A stretch of 64,000 nt of DNA from assembly GCF_014202435.1 (NCBI RefSeq), contig NZ_JACHGU010000001.1:124001-188000 (forward strand), in the 5' to 3' direction. A program made the position numbers and the translations under genes. The notes beneath the pieces are model-generated. The model made no database searches. It was not told the origin of the DNA and saw only the letters and a list, made by a program, of their open reading frames with translations. Within the stretch, counting starts at the first letter, position 1, and each line of letters starts with the position of its first letter. The DNA comes from Pseudoxanthomonas broegbernensis. GTDB lineage: Bacteria > Pseudomonadota > Gammaproteobacteria > Xanthomonadales > Xanthomonadaceae. This document shows, piece after piece, positions 28,499-37,027 of this stretch.

Positions 28499-29902
28499 TC
28501 AGCGCGTGGCGTCGCGTCGCGGCCCGCCGCCGCCGGGGTTGCCGCCTCCACGCCGCCGCCCGCGGCCGGCCTCGGCCGGCTTGCGCGCGGCCTCGCGCGG
28601 CCCGCCGTGCGACTTGGCGCCGGCATGCGCATGGCGCTGGCCATCGCCGCCGCCGGCATGCGGACGGCGGCCGCGGCCGCCACCGGGCTTGCGCGGGGCG
28701 CGCTCGCCGCCGGGCACCTCGGCCTTGCCCGGGGCGCTGTTGCCCCAGCGGATCGGCACCTGCGGCTCGAAGCCGGGCAGGTCGCGGATCTCCATGTCGC
28801 GGTCGAGCAGGCGCACGATCTGGCGCAGCAGCTTGGCGTCCTCCTGCGAGACCAGCGACAGCGCCTCGCCGCTGGAACCGTTGCGGCCGGTGCGGCCGAT
28901 CCGGTGCACGTAGTCCTCGGCCACCATCGGCAGGTCGTAGTTGATCACCCGCGGCAACTGGTCGATGTCGATGCCGCGCGCGGCGATGTCGGTGGCCACC
29001 AGCACCTTGACCTTGCCCGACTTGAAGTCGCCCAGGGCGCGCTGGCGCTGGCCCTGGCTCTTGTTGCCGTGGATCGCGGCGGCCTGCACCCCGGACTTCT
29101 CCAGGAACGTGGCCAGCTTGTCGCTGCCGTGCTTGGTCTTGGCGAACACCAGGGTCTGCACCCGCGCATCGGCGGCCAGCAGGTGCAGCAGCAGTTCGCG
29201 CTTGCGCGCGGCGTCGACCGGGTGCACGCGGTGGGAGATGTTCTCGGCCACCGTGTTCTGCGGGGTGACCTGGACCTGGCGCGGGTTGCGCATGAACTCC
29301 ATCGCCAGTTGCTTGATGCTTTCCGGGAAGGTGGCCGAGAACAGCAGGGTCTGCCGGTTCTGCTTGGGCAGCTTGGCCAGGATGCGCTTGATCGAGGGCA
29401 GGAAGCCCATGTCGAGCATGCGGTCGGCCTCGTCCAGCACCAGCACTTCGATGCCCGACAGGTCGACGCTGCGGCGCTCCATGTGGTCGATCAGGCGGCC
29501 GGGGCAGGCGACCAGCAGGTCCACGCCGCGGCGCAGCGCGTCGAGCTGGTTGCCCATGCCCACGCCGCCGTAGATCACGGCGCTGGGGATGCGCAGGTGC
29601 TTGCCGTAGCCGCGCAGGCTGTCGTGCACCTGGGTGGCCAGTTCGCGGGTGGGGGTGAGGACCAGCACGCGCGGCTTGCGCGGGCCGTGGCCCACCGCCT
29701 GCGGGGCGGTGCCCAGGTGCTGCAGCAGCGGCAGGCCGAAGGCGGCGGTCTTGCCGGTGCCGGTCTGGGCGCCGGCGAGCAGGTCGTGGCCCTCCAGCAC
29801 CAGCGGGATGGCCTGCTGCTGGATCGGGGTGGGGGTTTCGTAGCCCTGTTCGGACAGGGCACGCAGCAGGAAGGGCGCCAGGCCCAGCGATTCGAATGAC
29901 AT
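28499..29902 (-). CDS. rhlE: DEAD-box RNA helicase, RhlE type
   Basis: 467 residues. Motifs in order are the Q motif (FESLGL with TPTPIQQQAIP), Walker A AQTGTGKT (45-52), PTRELA, DEAD (157-160), SAT (189-191), and HRIGRTGR near residue 340. The C-terminal 60 residues are a Gly/Arg/His-rich basic tail (GRGRRPHAGGGDG, RRRGGGNPGGGG), as in RhlE proteins that act on ribosome assembly or RNA decay. The start at 29902 (MSFESLGLAP) matches the family, and the 44 upstream in-frame codons are rejected. The gene has a long non-coding region upstream. Confidence 0.95.
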   Translation of the reverse strand: MSFESLGLAPFLLRALSEQGYETPTPIQQQAIPLVLEGHDLLAGAQTGTGKTAAFGLPLLQHLGTAPQAVGHGPRKPRVLVLTPTRELATQVHDSLRGYGKHLRIPSAVIYGGVGMGNQLDALRRGVDLLVACPGRLIDHMERRSVDLSGIEVLVLDEADRMLDMGFLPSIKRILAKLPKQNRQTLLFSATFPESIKQLAMEFMRNPRQVQVTPQNTVAENISHRVHPVDAARKRELLLHLLAADARVQTLVFAKTKHGSDKLATFLEKSGVQAAAIHGNKSQGQRQRALGDFKSGKVKVLVATDIAARGIDIDQLPRVINYDLPMVAEDYVHRIGRTGRNGSSGEALSLVSQEDAKLLRQIVRLLDRDMEIRDLPGFEPQVPIRWGNSAPGKAEVPGGERAPRKPGGGRGRRPHAGGGDGQRHAHAGAKSHGGPREAARKPAEAGRGRRRGGGNPGGGGPRRDATR

Positions 29903-30442
29903 CTTGGAAAACTCCGTGGCAACGTCCCGCAGGCGCATGCCTGCAGGCTGATCGGTATCGATCGGTGGCTCGGAGCGTTCCCGTGAACCGCGCTGCGAGA
30001 AGGGGACGACCGGCAGGTGCCGGTCCGATTGCATGGCGGAAGGCGTCGGAGTGAGACGGGCGCCGGACGGATCCGGCGCGGACCGGCCCCGGAGGGAAAC
30101 GGACGGCCGCAGGCAATCAGGGCGCGGATTCTACGGGATAGCGCCCGCAAGCGCGAATCCCGTGGCCCCGGCCCCCGCGTGCGCGAGGGGTGCCATTCAG
30201 CAGCGGTCCTGCGCGCAGGCGGGTCTTGGCGCATGGTGCGGGAGCCGGATGGGACGGGGCGATCGGCATATCGTCCACTTGCCGTTCCTGGCTTCGGGAC
30301 CGTGCGGGGCCATTCCCGGCTCCGCGGGCGGCTGGAGTCGGCGGCCGTCTGCAAGGTTTGTCGCCCGGAATGCGTTTCATATGAAACGAAGTCCGTGAAT
30401 TCCGTACAATCGCCGTTCCAGCCCCCGGGAGCACACGCCGCG
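29903..30442. other. 540-bp gene-free region between the helicase and the FAA hydrolase gene
   Basis: No credible coding frame was found: the ORFs here are Arg/Pro/Gly-rich shadows without homology signals. The right end holds the FAA hydrolase promoter and palindrome (listed separately). The left part would be the 5' leader of the helicase mRNA. It contains the AT-richer inverted element GATCGGTATCGATC near 29948-29961. Long leaders are known for some DEAD-box helicase genes, but nothing here proves one. Confidence 0.6.
30373..30410 (+). promoter_or_regulatory. Operator palindrome plus -10 box upstream of the FAA hydrolase gene
   Basis: CGTTTCATATGAAACG (30373-30388) is a perfect 16-bp palindrome in a GC-rich background. 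TACAAT (30405-30410) lies 33 bp before the ATG. The place where a -35 box should be (about 30382-30387) is inside the palindrome and reads TGAAAC, a poor match. That arrangement suits regulator-dependent transcription. The half site GTTTCA is of the kind bound by IclR-family regulators, which often control aromatic catabolism. Confidence 0.6.
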
Positions 30443-31432
30443 ATGAAGCTCGCAACCCTCAAGGAAGGCGGCCGCGATGGCACCCTCGTGGCGGTCTCGC
30501 GCGACCTGGCCCGGGCCGTGCGCGCCACCGGCGTCGCCGCCACCCTGCAGCAGGCGCTGGACCAGTGGCAGCATGCCGCGCCGCGCCTGGATGCCCTGGC
30601 CCGGGCGCTGGAGGCCGGCACCGCGGCGGAGGCCTTCGACCTGGACGTCCACGCCCTGGCCGCGCCGCTGCCGCGCGCCTACGAGTTCGTCGACGGCAGC
30701 GCCTACCTGCCGCACGTGGAGCGCGTGCGCCGTGCCCGCGGCGCCCAGGTGCCGGAGAGCTTCTACACCGACCCGCTGATGTACCAGGCCACCAGCGCCG
30801 GGTTCCTCGGCCCCCGCGAGCCGGTGCGCGCGATCAGCGAGGACCACGGCATCGACCTGGAGGCCGAGATCGTGGTGGTCACCGACGACGTGCCGATGGC
30901 GGTGACGCCGGAGCAGGCCGCCGGACATATCCAGTTGGTCGGTCTGGTCAATGACGTCTCCCTGCGCAACCTGATCCCGGGCGAACTGGCCAAGGGCTTC
31001 GGCTTCCTCCAGTCCAAGCCGCGCTCGGCGCTGTCGCCGGTGTTCGCCACCCCCGACGAACTGGGCGAGGACTGGCGCGGCAACAAGCTGCACCTGCCGC
31101 TGCTGACCCACGTCAACGGGCGATGGTTCGGCGCGCCGGAGGCCGGCGAGGACATGCAGTTCGACTTCGCCCGGCTCGTCGCCCACGCCGCCCGGACCCG
31201 GCCGCTGGCCGCCGGCACGCTGGTGGGCTCGGGCACCATCGCCAACCAGGACGTGTCCCGCGGCGCCTCGTGCTTCGCCGAGCGGCGCACGGTGGAGGCG
31301 CTGCGCGACGGCGCGCCGAGCACCCCGTTCCTGAAGTTCGGCGACACGGTGCGCATCGAGATGCTGGACCGCGCCGGGCGCAGCCTGTTCGGCGCGATCG
31401 AGCAGCGGATCGAGCGCCAGCCGCTGCCGTAG
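30443..31432 (+). CDS. Fumarylacetoacetate hydrolase family protein
   Basis: 329 residues, bacterial short-type fumarylacetoacetase. Motifs include DGSAYLPHVERVRRARG, SEDHGIDLEAEIVVVTDDVP (metal-ligand acidic residues), GLVNDVSLRNLIP, KGFGFLQSKPRSALSPV, GSGTIANQDVSRGASC and FLKFGDTVRIEML. It hydrolyses fumarylacetoacetate to fumarate and acetoacetate at the end of tyrosine/homogentisate degradation. The next gene, maiA, supports that role. It is preceded by a palindromic promoter. The start at ATG 30443 (MKLATLKEGG) matches the family. Confidence 0.93.
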   Translation: MKLATLKEGGRDGTLVAVSRDLARAVRATGVAATLQQALDQWQHAAPRLDALARALEAGTAAEAFDLDVHALAAPLPRAYEFVDGSAYLPHVERVRRARGAQVPESFYTDPLMYQATSAGFLGPREPVRAISEDHGIDLEAEIVVVTDDVPMAVTPEQAAGHIQLVGLVNDVSLRNLIPGELAKGFGFLQSKPRSALSPVFATPDELGEDWRGNKLHLPLLTHVNGRWFGAPEAGEDMQFDFARLVAHAARTRPLAAGTLVGSGTIANQDVSRGASCFAERRTVEALRDGAPSTPFLKFGDTVRIEMLDRAGRSLFGAIEQRIERQPLP

Positions 31433-31510
31433 CAGTCACCGGCGGCGGGCGTGCCGGTGCATGGAGAGGCCGGCTTCGACCGCCGCCCAGGCGTCATTGC
31501 CGGCCCGTAT

Positions 31511-31534
31511 CGCCGGCCGGGGCCGGCTCCTACA
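31511..31534 (-). repeat. GTAG-type REP repeat
   Basis: On the minus strand it reads TGTAGGAGCCGGCCCCGGCC followed by GGCG: GTAG plus a GGAGCCGGC palindrome. It lies in the 136-bp gap between the FAA hydrolase and maiA. The TACA at its end creates an apparent TACAAT box for maiA, so a promoter call there is not safe. It is the clearest copy of the repeat family in the window. Confidence 0.65.
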
Positions 31535-31568
31535 ATCGTGTCGTGAAGGCCAGGGCAGAGAGTGCGCG

Positions 31569-32240
31569 ATGTCGACCGAACTCCAGCTCTATACCTACTG
31601 GCGCTCCAGCGCCGCCTATCGCGTGCGCATCGGCCTCGGCCTCAAGGGGCTGGAGTGCGTGCAGCAGCCGGTGCACCTGCTTGAGGGCGGCGGCCGCCAG
31701 CACGCGCCCGACTACGCCGCGCTCAACCCCCAGCACCTGGTGCCGGTGCTGATGCACGGCCGCCGCGCGGTGCGGCAGTCGCTGGCGATCCTCGAATACC
31801 TGGACGAGGCCTGGCCCGACCGCGAGCCGCTGTTGCCGGACAGCGCCCGCGACCGCGGCCGCGTCCGCGCGCTGGCGCAATTGGTGGCCTGCGACGTGCA
31901 CCCGCTCAACAACCTGCGCGTGCTGCAGTTCTTCGAGCGGCAATGGAACGTGCCGCGGGACGAGCGCGACGACTGGGTGCGGCACTGGATCGGGGAGGGC
32001 ATGGGCGCGTTCGAGGCGCTGGTCGCGGACGATCCGTCCACCGGCGAGTTCTGCCATGGCGACGCGCCCGGCCTGGCCGACTGCTGCCTGGTGCCGCAGT
32101 TGTACAACGCGCGCCGCCATGGCATGGACGTGGCGGCCTGGCCGACGCTGGCGCGGATCGAGCGGGCCTGCCTGGCGCTGCCCGCGTTCCGTGCCGCCGC
32201 GCCCGAGGCGCAGCCGGACGCCCCGCCGCAGGTGGCGTGA
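31569..32240 (+). CDS. maiA: Maleylacetoacetate isomerase (glutathione-dependent)
   Basis: 223 residues, zeta-class GST fold. The N-terminal thioredoxin-like domain has YTYWRSSAAYRVRIGLGLKG, the SSxxYRVRIAL motif diagnostic of maleylacetoacetate isomerase, and NPQHLVPVL. The C-terminal helical domain has CDVHPLNNLRVLQF and GLADCCLVPQLYNARR. It isomerises maleylacetoacetate to fumarylacetoacetate using glutathione, feeding the hydrolase upstream. The ATG at 31569 is chosen; the 36 upstream in-frame codons overlap the REP element. Confidence 0.95.
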   Translation: MSTELQLYTYWRSSAAYRVRIGLGLKGLECVQQPVHLLEGGGRQHAPDYAALNPQHLVPVLMHGRRAVRQSLAILEYLDEAWPDREPLLPDSARDRGRVRALAQLVACDVHPLNNLRVLQFFERQWNVPRDERDDWVRHWIGEGMGAFEALVADDPSTGEFCHGDAPGLADCCLVPQLYNARRHGMDVAAWPTLARIERACLALPAFRAAAPEAQPDAPPQVA

Positions 32241-32285
32241 TGCCCGCCGGCCCGGCATTCGCCGGGACGGTGGCCCGGGCGGCCT

Positions 32286-33419
32286 TCAGCCGAAGCCGTG
32301 GGTGATGGACGGCGAGGCCGGGGCGTTGAGATCGGCGTAGGGGTCGTGCTCGCCGTCGGCGCCTTCGGACAGGCGGAACTTCAGCGCCAGGCCGTCGCGC
32401 GAGTCGGCCGCGCGCAGCGCCTCCTCCTGCTCGATCTGGCCTTGCTTGACCATCCGGAACAGGCACTGGTCGAAGGTCTGCATGCCTTCCTCCAGCGAGG
32501 CCTCCATCGCCTGCTTGATCTCGTGCACCTGGCCGCGGCGCAGCAGGTCGCGGATCAGCGGGGTGTTGATCAGCACCTCGCTGGCCGGCAGGCGGCGCTC
32601 GTCCATGCCCTTGACCAGGCGCAGCGAGACCACCGCGCGCAGGTTCAGCGCCAGGTTCATCAGGATGTTCTTGTGCGCGCTCTCTGGGAAGAAGTTGAGG
32701 ATGCGCTCGATGGTCTGGTCGGCGTTGTTGGAGTGCAGCGTGGCCAGGCACAGGTGGCCGGTCTCGGCGAAGGCGATGGCCGCCTCCATGGTGGTGGCGT
32801 CCAGGATCTCGCCGATCAGGATCACGTCCGGCGCCTCGCGCATGGCGTTCTTCAGCGCGTTGTGGAAGGCGTGGGTGTCCAGGCCCACCTCGCGCTGGTT
32901 GACGATCGACTTCTTGTGCCGGTGCAGGTACTCGATCGGGTCCTCGATGGTGAGGATGTGGCCGGTGATGTTGCTGTTGCGGTGGTCGATCATCGAGGCC
33001 AGCGCGGTGGACTTGCCCGAGCCGGTGGAGCCGACCAGCAGCACCAGCCCGCGCGGGGTCATGATGATGTCCTTGAGCACCTGCGGCAGGTTCAGCTCCT
33101 CGATGGAGGGGATCGCGCTGCGGATGGCGCGGATCACCATGCCGACCTCGCCGCGCTGCTTGAACACGTTGACCCGGAAGCGCCCGGAGTCCTGCAGGGC
33201 GATGGCCATGTTCATCTCCAGGTCGCGCTCGAACTGCGGCACCTGGCCCTCGTCCATCAGCGAGTAGGCGATCTTCTTCACCATCCCCGGCGGCAGGCCG
33301 GTATTGCCCAGCGGGTAGAGCTTGCCCTCGATCTTGATGTAGACCGGCGCCCCGGTGGTCAGGAACATGTCCGAGGCGTTCTTCTCGGTCATCAGCTTCA
33401 GGAAGTAGCCGATATCCAT
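32286..33419 (-). CDS. pilU: Type IV pilus ATPase PilU
   Basis: 377 residues, hexameric retraction-associated ATPase of type IV pili. Motifs are Walker A GSTGSGKST (130-138), the Asp box ILTIEDPIEYLH, Walker B DVILIGEILDATTM and the His box HLCLATLHSNNADQT. The C-terminus EHDPYADLNAPASPSITHGF is longer than in PilT and is typical of PilU. pilT normally precedes pilU in this family; the gene upstream here (divergent) is a DUF4398 protein, so pilT must lie elsewhere. Confidence 0.93.
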   Translation of the reverse strand: MDIGYFLKLMTEKNASDMFLTTGAPVYIKIEGKLYPLGNTGLPPGMVKKIAYSLMDEGQVPQFERDLEMNMAIALQDSGRFRVNVFKQRGEVGMVIRAIRSAIPSIEELNLPQVLKDIIMTPRGLVLLVGSTGSGKSTALASMIDHRNSNITGHILTIEDPIEYLHRHKKSIVNQREVGLDTHAFHNALKNAMREAPDVILIGEILDATTMEAAIAFAETGHLCLATLHSNNADQTIERILNFFPESAHKNILMNLALNLRAVVSLRLVKGMDERRLPASEVLINTPLIRDLLRRGQVHEIKQAMEASLEEGMQTFDQCLFRMVKQGQIEQEEALRAADSRDGLALKFRLSEGADGEHDPYADLNAPASPSITHGFG

Positions 33420-33524
33420 TACGCGACGATCCCCACGTGTTTGAATGGTCCGCAACCGCGGCGTTGCATGCGCGGCGCCGGCTTCCGACAATGGCCGCGA
33501 CCTTCCGGATGCGGCCTTCCCCAA

Positions 33525-33920
33525 ATGAACGATCCTAGCTTCGCACACTTCCGGCGACGCCTGTATGCGCTGGCGGTCGCTTCGGTGCTGTCGGTCACGG
33601 CCCAGGCCCAGGCCCTGCCCGAGGTGCAGCGCGCCGAGCAGGCGGTCATGCAGGCCCAGCAGGCCGATGCCGACCACTACGCGCCCGACCTGATCGGTGC
33701 GGCCCGGCAGGCGCTGGTCCAGGCCCAGGCCGGGGCCGCCTCGCGCAGCCGCACCGACCGCCGCCAGGCCGCCGCGCTGGCCGAGCGCGCCGCCGCCGAT
33801 GCCGACCTGGCCCGGGTGCGCAGCGAGCAGGCCCGTGCCGAATCCGCGCTGCGCCAGCGCCAGGGCGAGATCGCCGAGCTGCGGCAGCGGCTGGGCCTGG
33901 ACGGGGAGGGCGCGCCATGA
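33525..33920 (+). CDS. DUF4398 domain-containing exported protein
   Basis: 131 residues with a signal peptide (LYALAVASVLSVTAQAQA). The rest is one helical, Ala/Gln/Arg-rich DUF4398 domain (VQRAEQAVMQAQQADADHYA, LIGAARQALVQAQAGA) likely to form a coiled coil. Its function is unknown; such proteins are commonly encoded next to an OmpA-like partner. Its stop overlaps the start of the next gene by four bases, so the two are translated together. Confidence 0.8.
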   Translation: MNDPSFAHFRRRLYALAVASVLSVTAQAQALPEVQRAEQAVMQAQQADADHYAPDLIGAARQALVQAQAGAASRSRTDRRQAAALAERAAADADLARVRSEQARAESALRQRQGEIAELRQRLGLDGEGAP

Positions 33921-34816
33921 GGCCCCTTTCGATGTCGGCCCGGGCACTGGCGCTGGCCGCCGGCCTGCTGTGGCTGGCCGCACCCCCGGCCCGGGCGGCC
34001 GAGGATGCCGAGGCCTCGCGGCTGCAGGCGCGGCTGGCCGCGCTCCAGGGCGACCCGGTGCAGGCGCGGCTGGGCATCTACGAGCGGCTGGACGCGCAGC
34101 AGGCCGTCGCCGCCCTGGCCAAGGCCCGCCGCGCCGAGCGCGCCGACGCGCTGTACCTGGCCGAGCGCCGGGTGGAGATTGCCGAGATCGCCGCCGGCAA
34201 CGAGGCCGCCCAGCGCGAACTGGTCCGCCTGGACATGCAGCGCAGCGAACTGCTGCTGGAGGCCAGCCGGCGCGAGGCCGAGCGTGCACGCCGCGAGAGC
34301 GAGCGCCTGCGCATCCAGGCCCAGATCCAGGCCGAGGAGGCCGAGCGCCTGCGCATGGCCGCCGAGGCCGAGGCCGCCGCCCGCAGCGAGGTCGAGGAAG
34401 CGCTGGGCAAGGCCACCGGCCGCCAGACCGCGCAACTGAGCGCGGCCCGGCGCAAGGAGGCCGAACTGGCCCGGCAGGAGGCCGAGCTGGTTTCCGGCAA
34501 GAAGCTGCCGCCGTCCCGCTTCGAGGGCCAGGGCGAGGTCTTCGTCCTGCCGGGCGATGCCTACGGGCCCGGCAAGGCGGCGCTGAGCGCGTCCGGCAAG
34601 TCGGCGGCGTCCGCGCTGGCCGTGTACCTGCAGATCGGCAAGCGCGGAGTGCGGATTGCCGCATGGGACAACGACGCCAAGACCGCCCAGGCGCGTGCGG
34701 CGGCGTTGCGCGACGCCCTGGTGGAGGGCGGCGTGCCGGCCGCGCGGATCAAGGCCGAGGGCCGGCGCGGCGCGGCCACGGCCAAGCGCTCGGCCGAGGT
34801 GACGCTGGCGCCATAG
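33917..34816 (+). CDS. Exported coiled-coil protein with degenerate OmpA-like C-terminal domain
   Basis: 299 residues. A signal peptide (about residues 1-27, ending ARA) is followed by a long charged coiled coil (about 60-190, repeated EAERARRESERLRIQ and EAERLRMAAEAEA). The C-terminal 95 residues have the layout of an OmpA peptidoglycan-binding domain (FVLPGDAYGPGKAALSASGK, YLQIGKRGVRIAAWDNDAKT, ARAAALRDALVEGGVPAARI). The usual NRRVE-type end is changed to AKRSAEVTLAP and key Asp/Arg positions are not all clear. It probably works with the coupled DUF4398 protein at the cell envelope. Confidence 0.75.
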   Translation: MRPLSMSARALALAAGLLWLAAPPARAAEDAEASRLQARLAALQGDPVQARLGIYERLDAQQAVAALAKARRAERADALYLAERRVEIAEIAAGNEAAQRELVRLDMQRSELLLEASRREAERARRESERLRIQAQIQAEEAERLRMAAEAEAAARSEVEEALGKATGRQTAQLSAARRKEAELARQEAELVSGKKLPPSRFEGQGEVFVLPGDAYGPGKAALSASGKSAASALAVYLQIGKRGVRIAAWDNDAKTAQARAAALRDALVEGGVPAARIKAEGRRGAATAKRSAEVTLAP

Positions 34817-34912
34817 GGGCGTTCCGGCGGGATCGGCGGGCGCGTTCCGGCCTCGGTCTCGTGCTGTCATGGGACCTCCACGGCCGCCGGTCGCAAATCG
34901 GCGCAAGGCGGC

Positions 34913-34941
34913 TTGCCGCTGCCCATCGGGTGGAGTAGGGT
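34913..34941 (+). promoter_or_regulatory. Sigma-70-like promoter of the candidate small RNA
   Basis: TTGCCG (34913-34918), a 17-bp spacer and TAGGGT (34936-34941). The predicted start is near 34948, exactly at the 5' edge of the first hairpin of the RNA candidate. No coding sequence starts downstream before the terminator at 35094. Confidence 0.45.
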
Positions 34942-34947
34942 CGATTC

Positions 34948-35129
34948 TCCAGAGGGTGCTTCTGCCCTTTGGACGACCGGAGCCACTGCCGATGCAGCCA
35001 TCCGTTCCGCCAGAGGAGACCGCCGCCGGGTTTCGCACCCCGACCGGCGGTGTCCGCCAGAGTGGAAGCGCATCGGACCCGTTCCGTCCCGACAACGCCC
35101 CGGCCGCAAGGTCCGGGGCGTTCGTTTTT
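34948..35129 (+). ncRNA. Candidate small RNA (about 180 nt) with own promoter and terminator
   Basis: Three hairpins lie in line between two genes. Hairpin 1 is CCAGAGGG / CCCTTTGG (34949-34972), an 8-bp stem with one G-U pair. Hairpin 2 is CCGCCGG / CCGGCGG (35023-35050) with the C-rich loop GTTTCGCACCCCGA. Hairpin 3 is AACGCCCCGG / CCGGGGCGTT (35094-35122) followed by CGTTTTT, an intrinsic terminator. A -10/-35 pair lies just before hairpin 1. No ORF in the interval looks real. C-rich loops are typical of Xanthomonas regulatory RNAs such as sX13, but the sequence is not recognised. Alternatively this is a terminated leader for the DUF465 gene. Confidence 0.5.
35094..35129 (+). terminator. 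Rho-independent terminator (3' end of the small-RNA candidate)
   Basis: A perfect 10-bp stem, AACGCCCCGG with CCGGGGCGTT, a 9-nt loop and CGTTTTT on the plus strand. It lies 278 bp after the previous coding gene and 60 bp before the next start, so it most likely ends a separate transcript. Confidence 0.88.
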
Positions 35130-35189
35130 CCGCCGGCCAGGCTGGCCGGACCACGTGGAATGGACGCGCCACTCCCAGGAGGTGCATAC

Positions 35190-35405
35190 ATGTTCGAAGG
35201 GCAACCGCAGGACCAGATCGATGCGCTGATGAAGCGAGACCCCGAGTTCAAGCAGCTCTACCAGCGGCACCGCCTGCTGGACAAGAAGGTGATGGACGCC
35301 GAGCTCGGCGTGCTGCCGATCGACACCAACACCCTCGGCCAGATGAAGCGCGAGAAACTGGTCGCCAAGCAGCGCCTGCTGCGCATCTACGACCGCGACC
35401 ACTGA
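35190..35405 (+). CDS. DUF465 (YdcH-like) small protein
   Basis: 71 residues. The DUF465 pattern is clear: FKQLYQRHRLLDKKVMDAEL followed by a helical Lys/Arg segment (MKREKLVAKQRLL), forming a short helical hairpin. Function is unknown. The start at 35190 has a near-perfect AGGAGGT 6 bp upstream, so the frame's longer version is rejected. It lies between the small-RNA terminator and the cystathionine beta-synthase gene. Confidence 0.88.
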   Translation: MFEGQPQDQIDALMKRDPEFKQLYQRHRLLDKKVMDAELGVLPIDTNTLGQMKREKLVAKQRLLRIYDRDH

Positions 35406-35584
35406 CGGCCCGGCGGCCTCCCGCCGCGGGCGGCGGTGGCGGCTTCGTGCGCCGCGCCGCCGCCGCCCGTGCCGCGTTCCGGCGCACGCCGCCGCGGCCG
35501 TGGCGGCCCCTACCTGACGCCGACGCCGCTTCCGGCGGATAATCCAGGTTCCGCTGCGTCCGCGCGGCACCGCCACCCGGAGCG

Positions 35585-36964
35585 ATGATGGCCCCGCATG
35601 CCTCCGTGCTCGAACTGATCGGGCGCACGCCCATGGTCAAGGCCCGGCGCCTGGACACCGGCGTCTGCGAGCTCTACCTCAAGCTGGAGAACGCCAACCC
35701 CGGCGGTTCGATCAAGGACCGCATCGGCCTGGCGATGATCGAGGCCGCCGAGCGGCGCGGCGAACTCGCGCCGGGCGCCACCCTGGTGGAAGGCACGGCC
35801 GGCAACACCGGCATCGGCCTGGCCCTGGTGGCGCAGCAGAAGGGCTACAAGCTGATCCTGGTGGTGCCGGACAAGATGAGCCGGGAGAAGATATTCAACC
35901 TCCAGGCCATGGGCGCGCAGGTGGTGCTGACCCGCTCGGACGTGGGCAAGGGCCACCCGGACTACTACCACGACCTGGCCGCGGCCATCGCCGCGCGCAC
36001 GCCCGGCGCCTACTTCGTCAACCAGTTCGGCAACCCGGACAACCCCGCCGCGCACGAGGCCGGCACCGGGCCGGAGATCGTCGAGCAGATGGGTGCGGTG
36101 GGCGGGTTCGACGCGATCGTCTTCGGCTGCGGCAGCGCCGGCACCATGACCGGCCTGTCGCGCTGCTTCGCGCGGATGGCGCCGCAGGTGGAGCTGGTGC
36201 TGGCCGACCCGGCCGGCTCGATCCTGGCCCAGTACGTCAACGAGGGCACGCTCAGCGACCACCTGGGCAGTTGGATGGTGGAAGGCATCGGCGAGGACTT
36301 CCTGCCGTCCATCGCCGACTTCGGCCGGGTGAAGAAGGCCTATTCCATCACCGACGCGGAGAGCTTCCACGCCGCGCGCGAACTGCTGGCCAGGGAAGGC
36401 ATCCTCGGCGGCTCCTCCACCGGCACCCTGCTGGCCGCGGCGCTGAAGTACTGCCGCGAGCAGGCCGCGCCGAAGAAGGTCGTGGTACTGGTGCCGGACA
36501 CCGGCAACAAGTACCTGTCGAAGATGTACAACGACGACTGGATGCTGGACAACGGCTTCCTGGAGCGCCCGCGCCACGGCGACCTGCGTGACCTGATCCT
36601 GCGCCCGCACAGCCGCAACGACACCATCGTGGTCGGTCCGGACGACCTGCTGGTCACCGCCTACCAGCGGATGAAGCTGTACGACGTCTCCCAGTTGCCG
36701 GTGATGGAGGACGGGCAACTGGCCGGCATCGTCGACGAGAGCGACGTGCTGCTGCACGTCTACGGCGACGAGGCCCGCTTCCGAGACCCGGTGCGCACCG
36801 CCATGGTCAGCAAGCTCGACCGCCTGGACGTGAACTCGCCGATCGAGGCGCTGCTGCCGGTGTTCGACCGCGGCCAGGTGGCCATCGTGACCGACGGCGA
36901 GCGCTTCCTCGGCCTGATCACCCGCATCGACCTGCTCAATTACCTGCGGCGGCGGGTGCAGTAG
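35585..36964 (+). CDS. cbs: Cystathionine beta-synthase
   Basis: 459 residues. An N-terminal PLP fold type II domain carries Lys44 in NPGGSIKDRIGL, EGTAGNTGIGLAL and GGSSTGTLLAAALK. A C-terminal pair of CBS regulatory domains (about 335-459) contains YDVSQLPVMEDGQLAGIVDE and RGQVAIVTDGERFLGLITRIDLL. It condenses homocysteine with serine to cystathionine. The heme-binding N-terminal extension of animal enzymes is absent, as usual in bacteria. The second Met codon is an equally possible start. It lies 63 bp before the partner gene for the next step. Confidence 0.95.
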   Translation: MMAPHASVLELIGRTPMVKARRLDTGVCELYLKLENANPGGSIKDRIGLAMIEAAERRGELAPGATLVEGTAGNTGIGLALVAQQKGYKLILVVPDKMSREKIFNLQAMGAQVVLTRSDVGKGHPDYYHDLAAAIAARTPGAYFVNQFGNPDNPAAHEAGTGPEIVEQMGAVGGFDAIVFGCGSAGTMTGLSRCFARMAPQVELVLADPAGSILAQYVNEGTLSDHLGSWMVEGIGEDFLPSIADFGRVKKAYSITDAESFHAARELLAREGILGGSSTGTLLAAALKYCREQAAPKKVVVLVPDTGNKYLSKMYNDDWMLDNGFLERPRHGDLRDLILRPHSRNDTIVVGPDDLLVTAYQRMKLYDVSQLPVMEDGQLAGIVDESDVLLHVYGDEARFRDPVRTAMVSKLDRLDVNSPIEALLPVFDRGQVAIVTDGERFLGLITRIDLLNYLRRRVQ

Positions 36965-37027
36965 GGCGCATCGCCTTCCCGGCAAGCCGCAATCGCATCC
37001 GTATCCCAGACCATCATCGAGGAATCC

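Noticed and set aside
31524-31568. TACAAT promoter for maiA
   Set aside because: The TACA comes from the end of a GTAG-type REP repeat and there is no -35. It may be fortuitous.
34860-35130. 6S RNA or SAM/SAH riboswitch upstream of the DUF465-cbs genes
   Set aside because: No long 6S-type stem with central bulge and no conserved SAM/SAH core. Three separate hairpins and a terminator fit an independent small RNA better.
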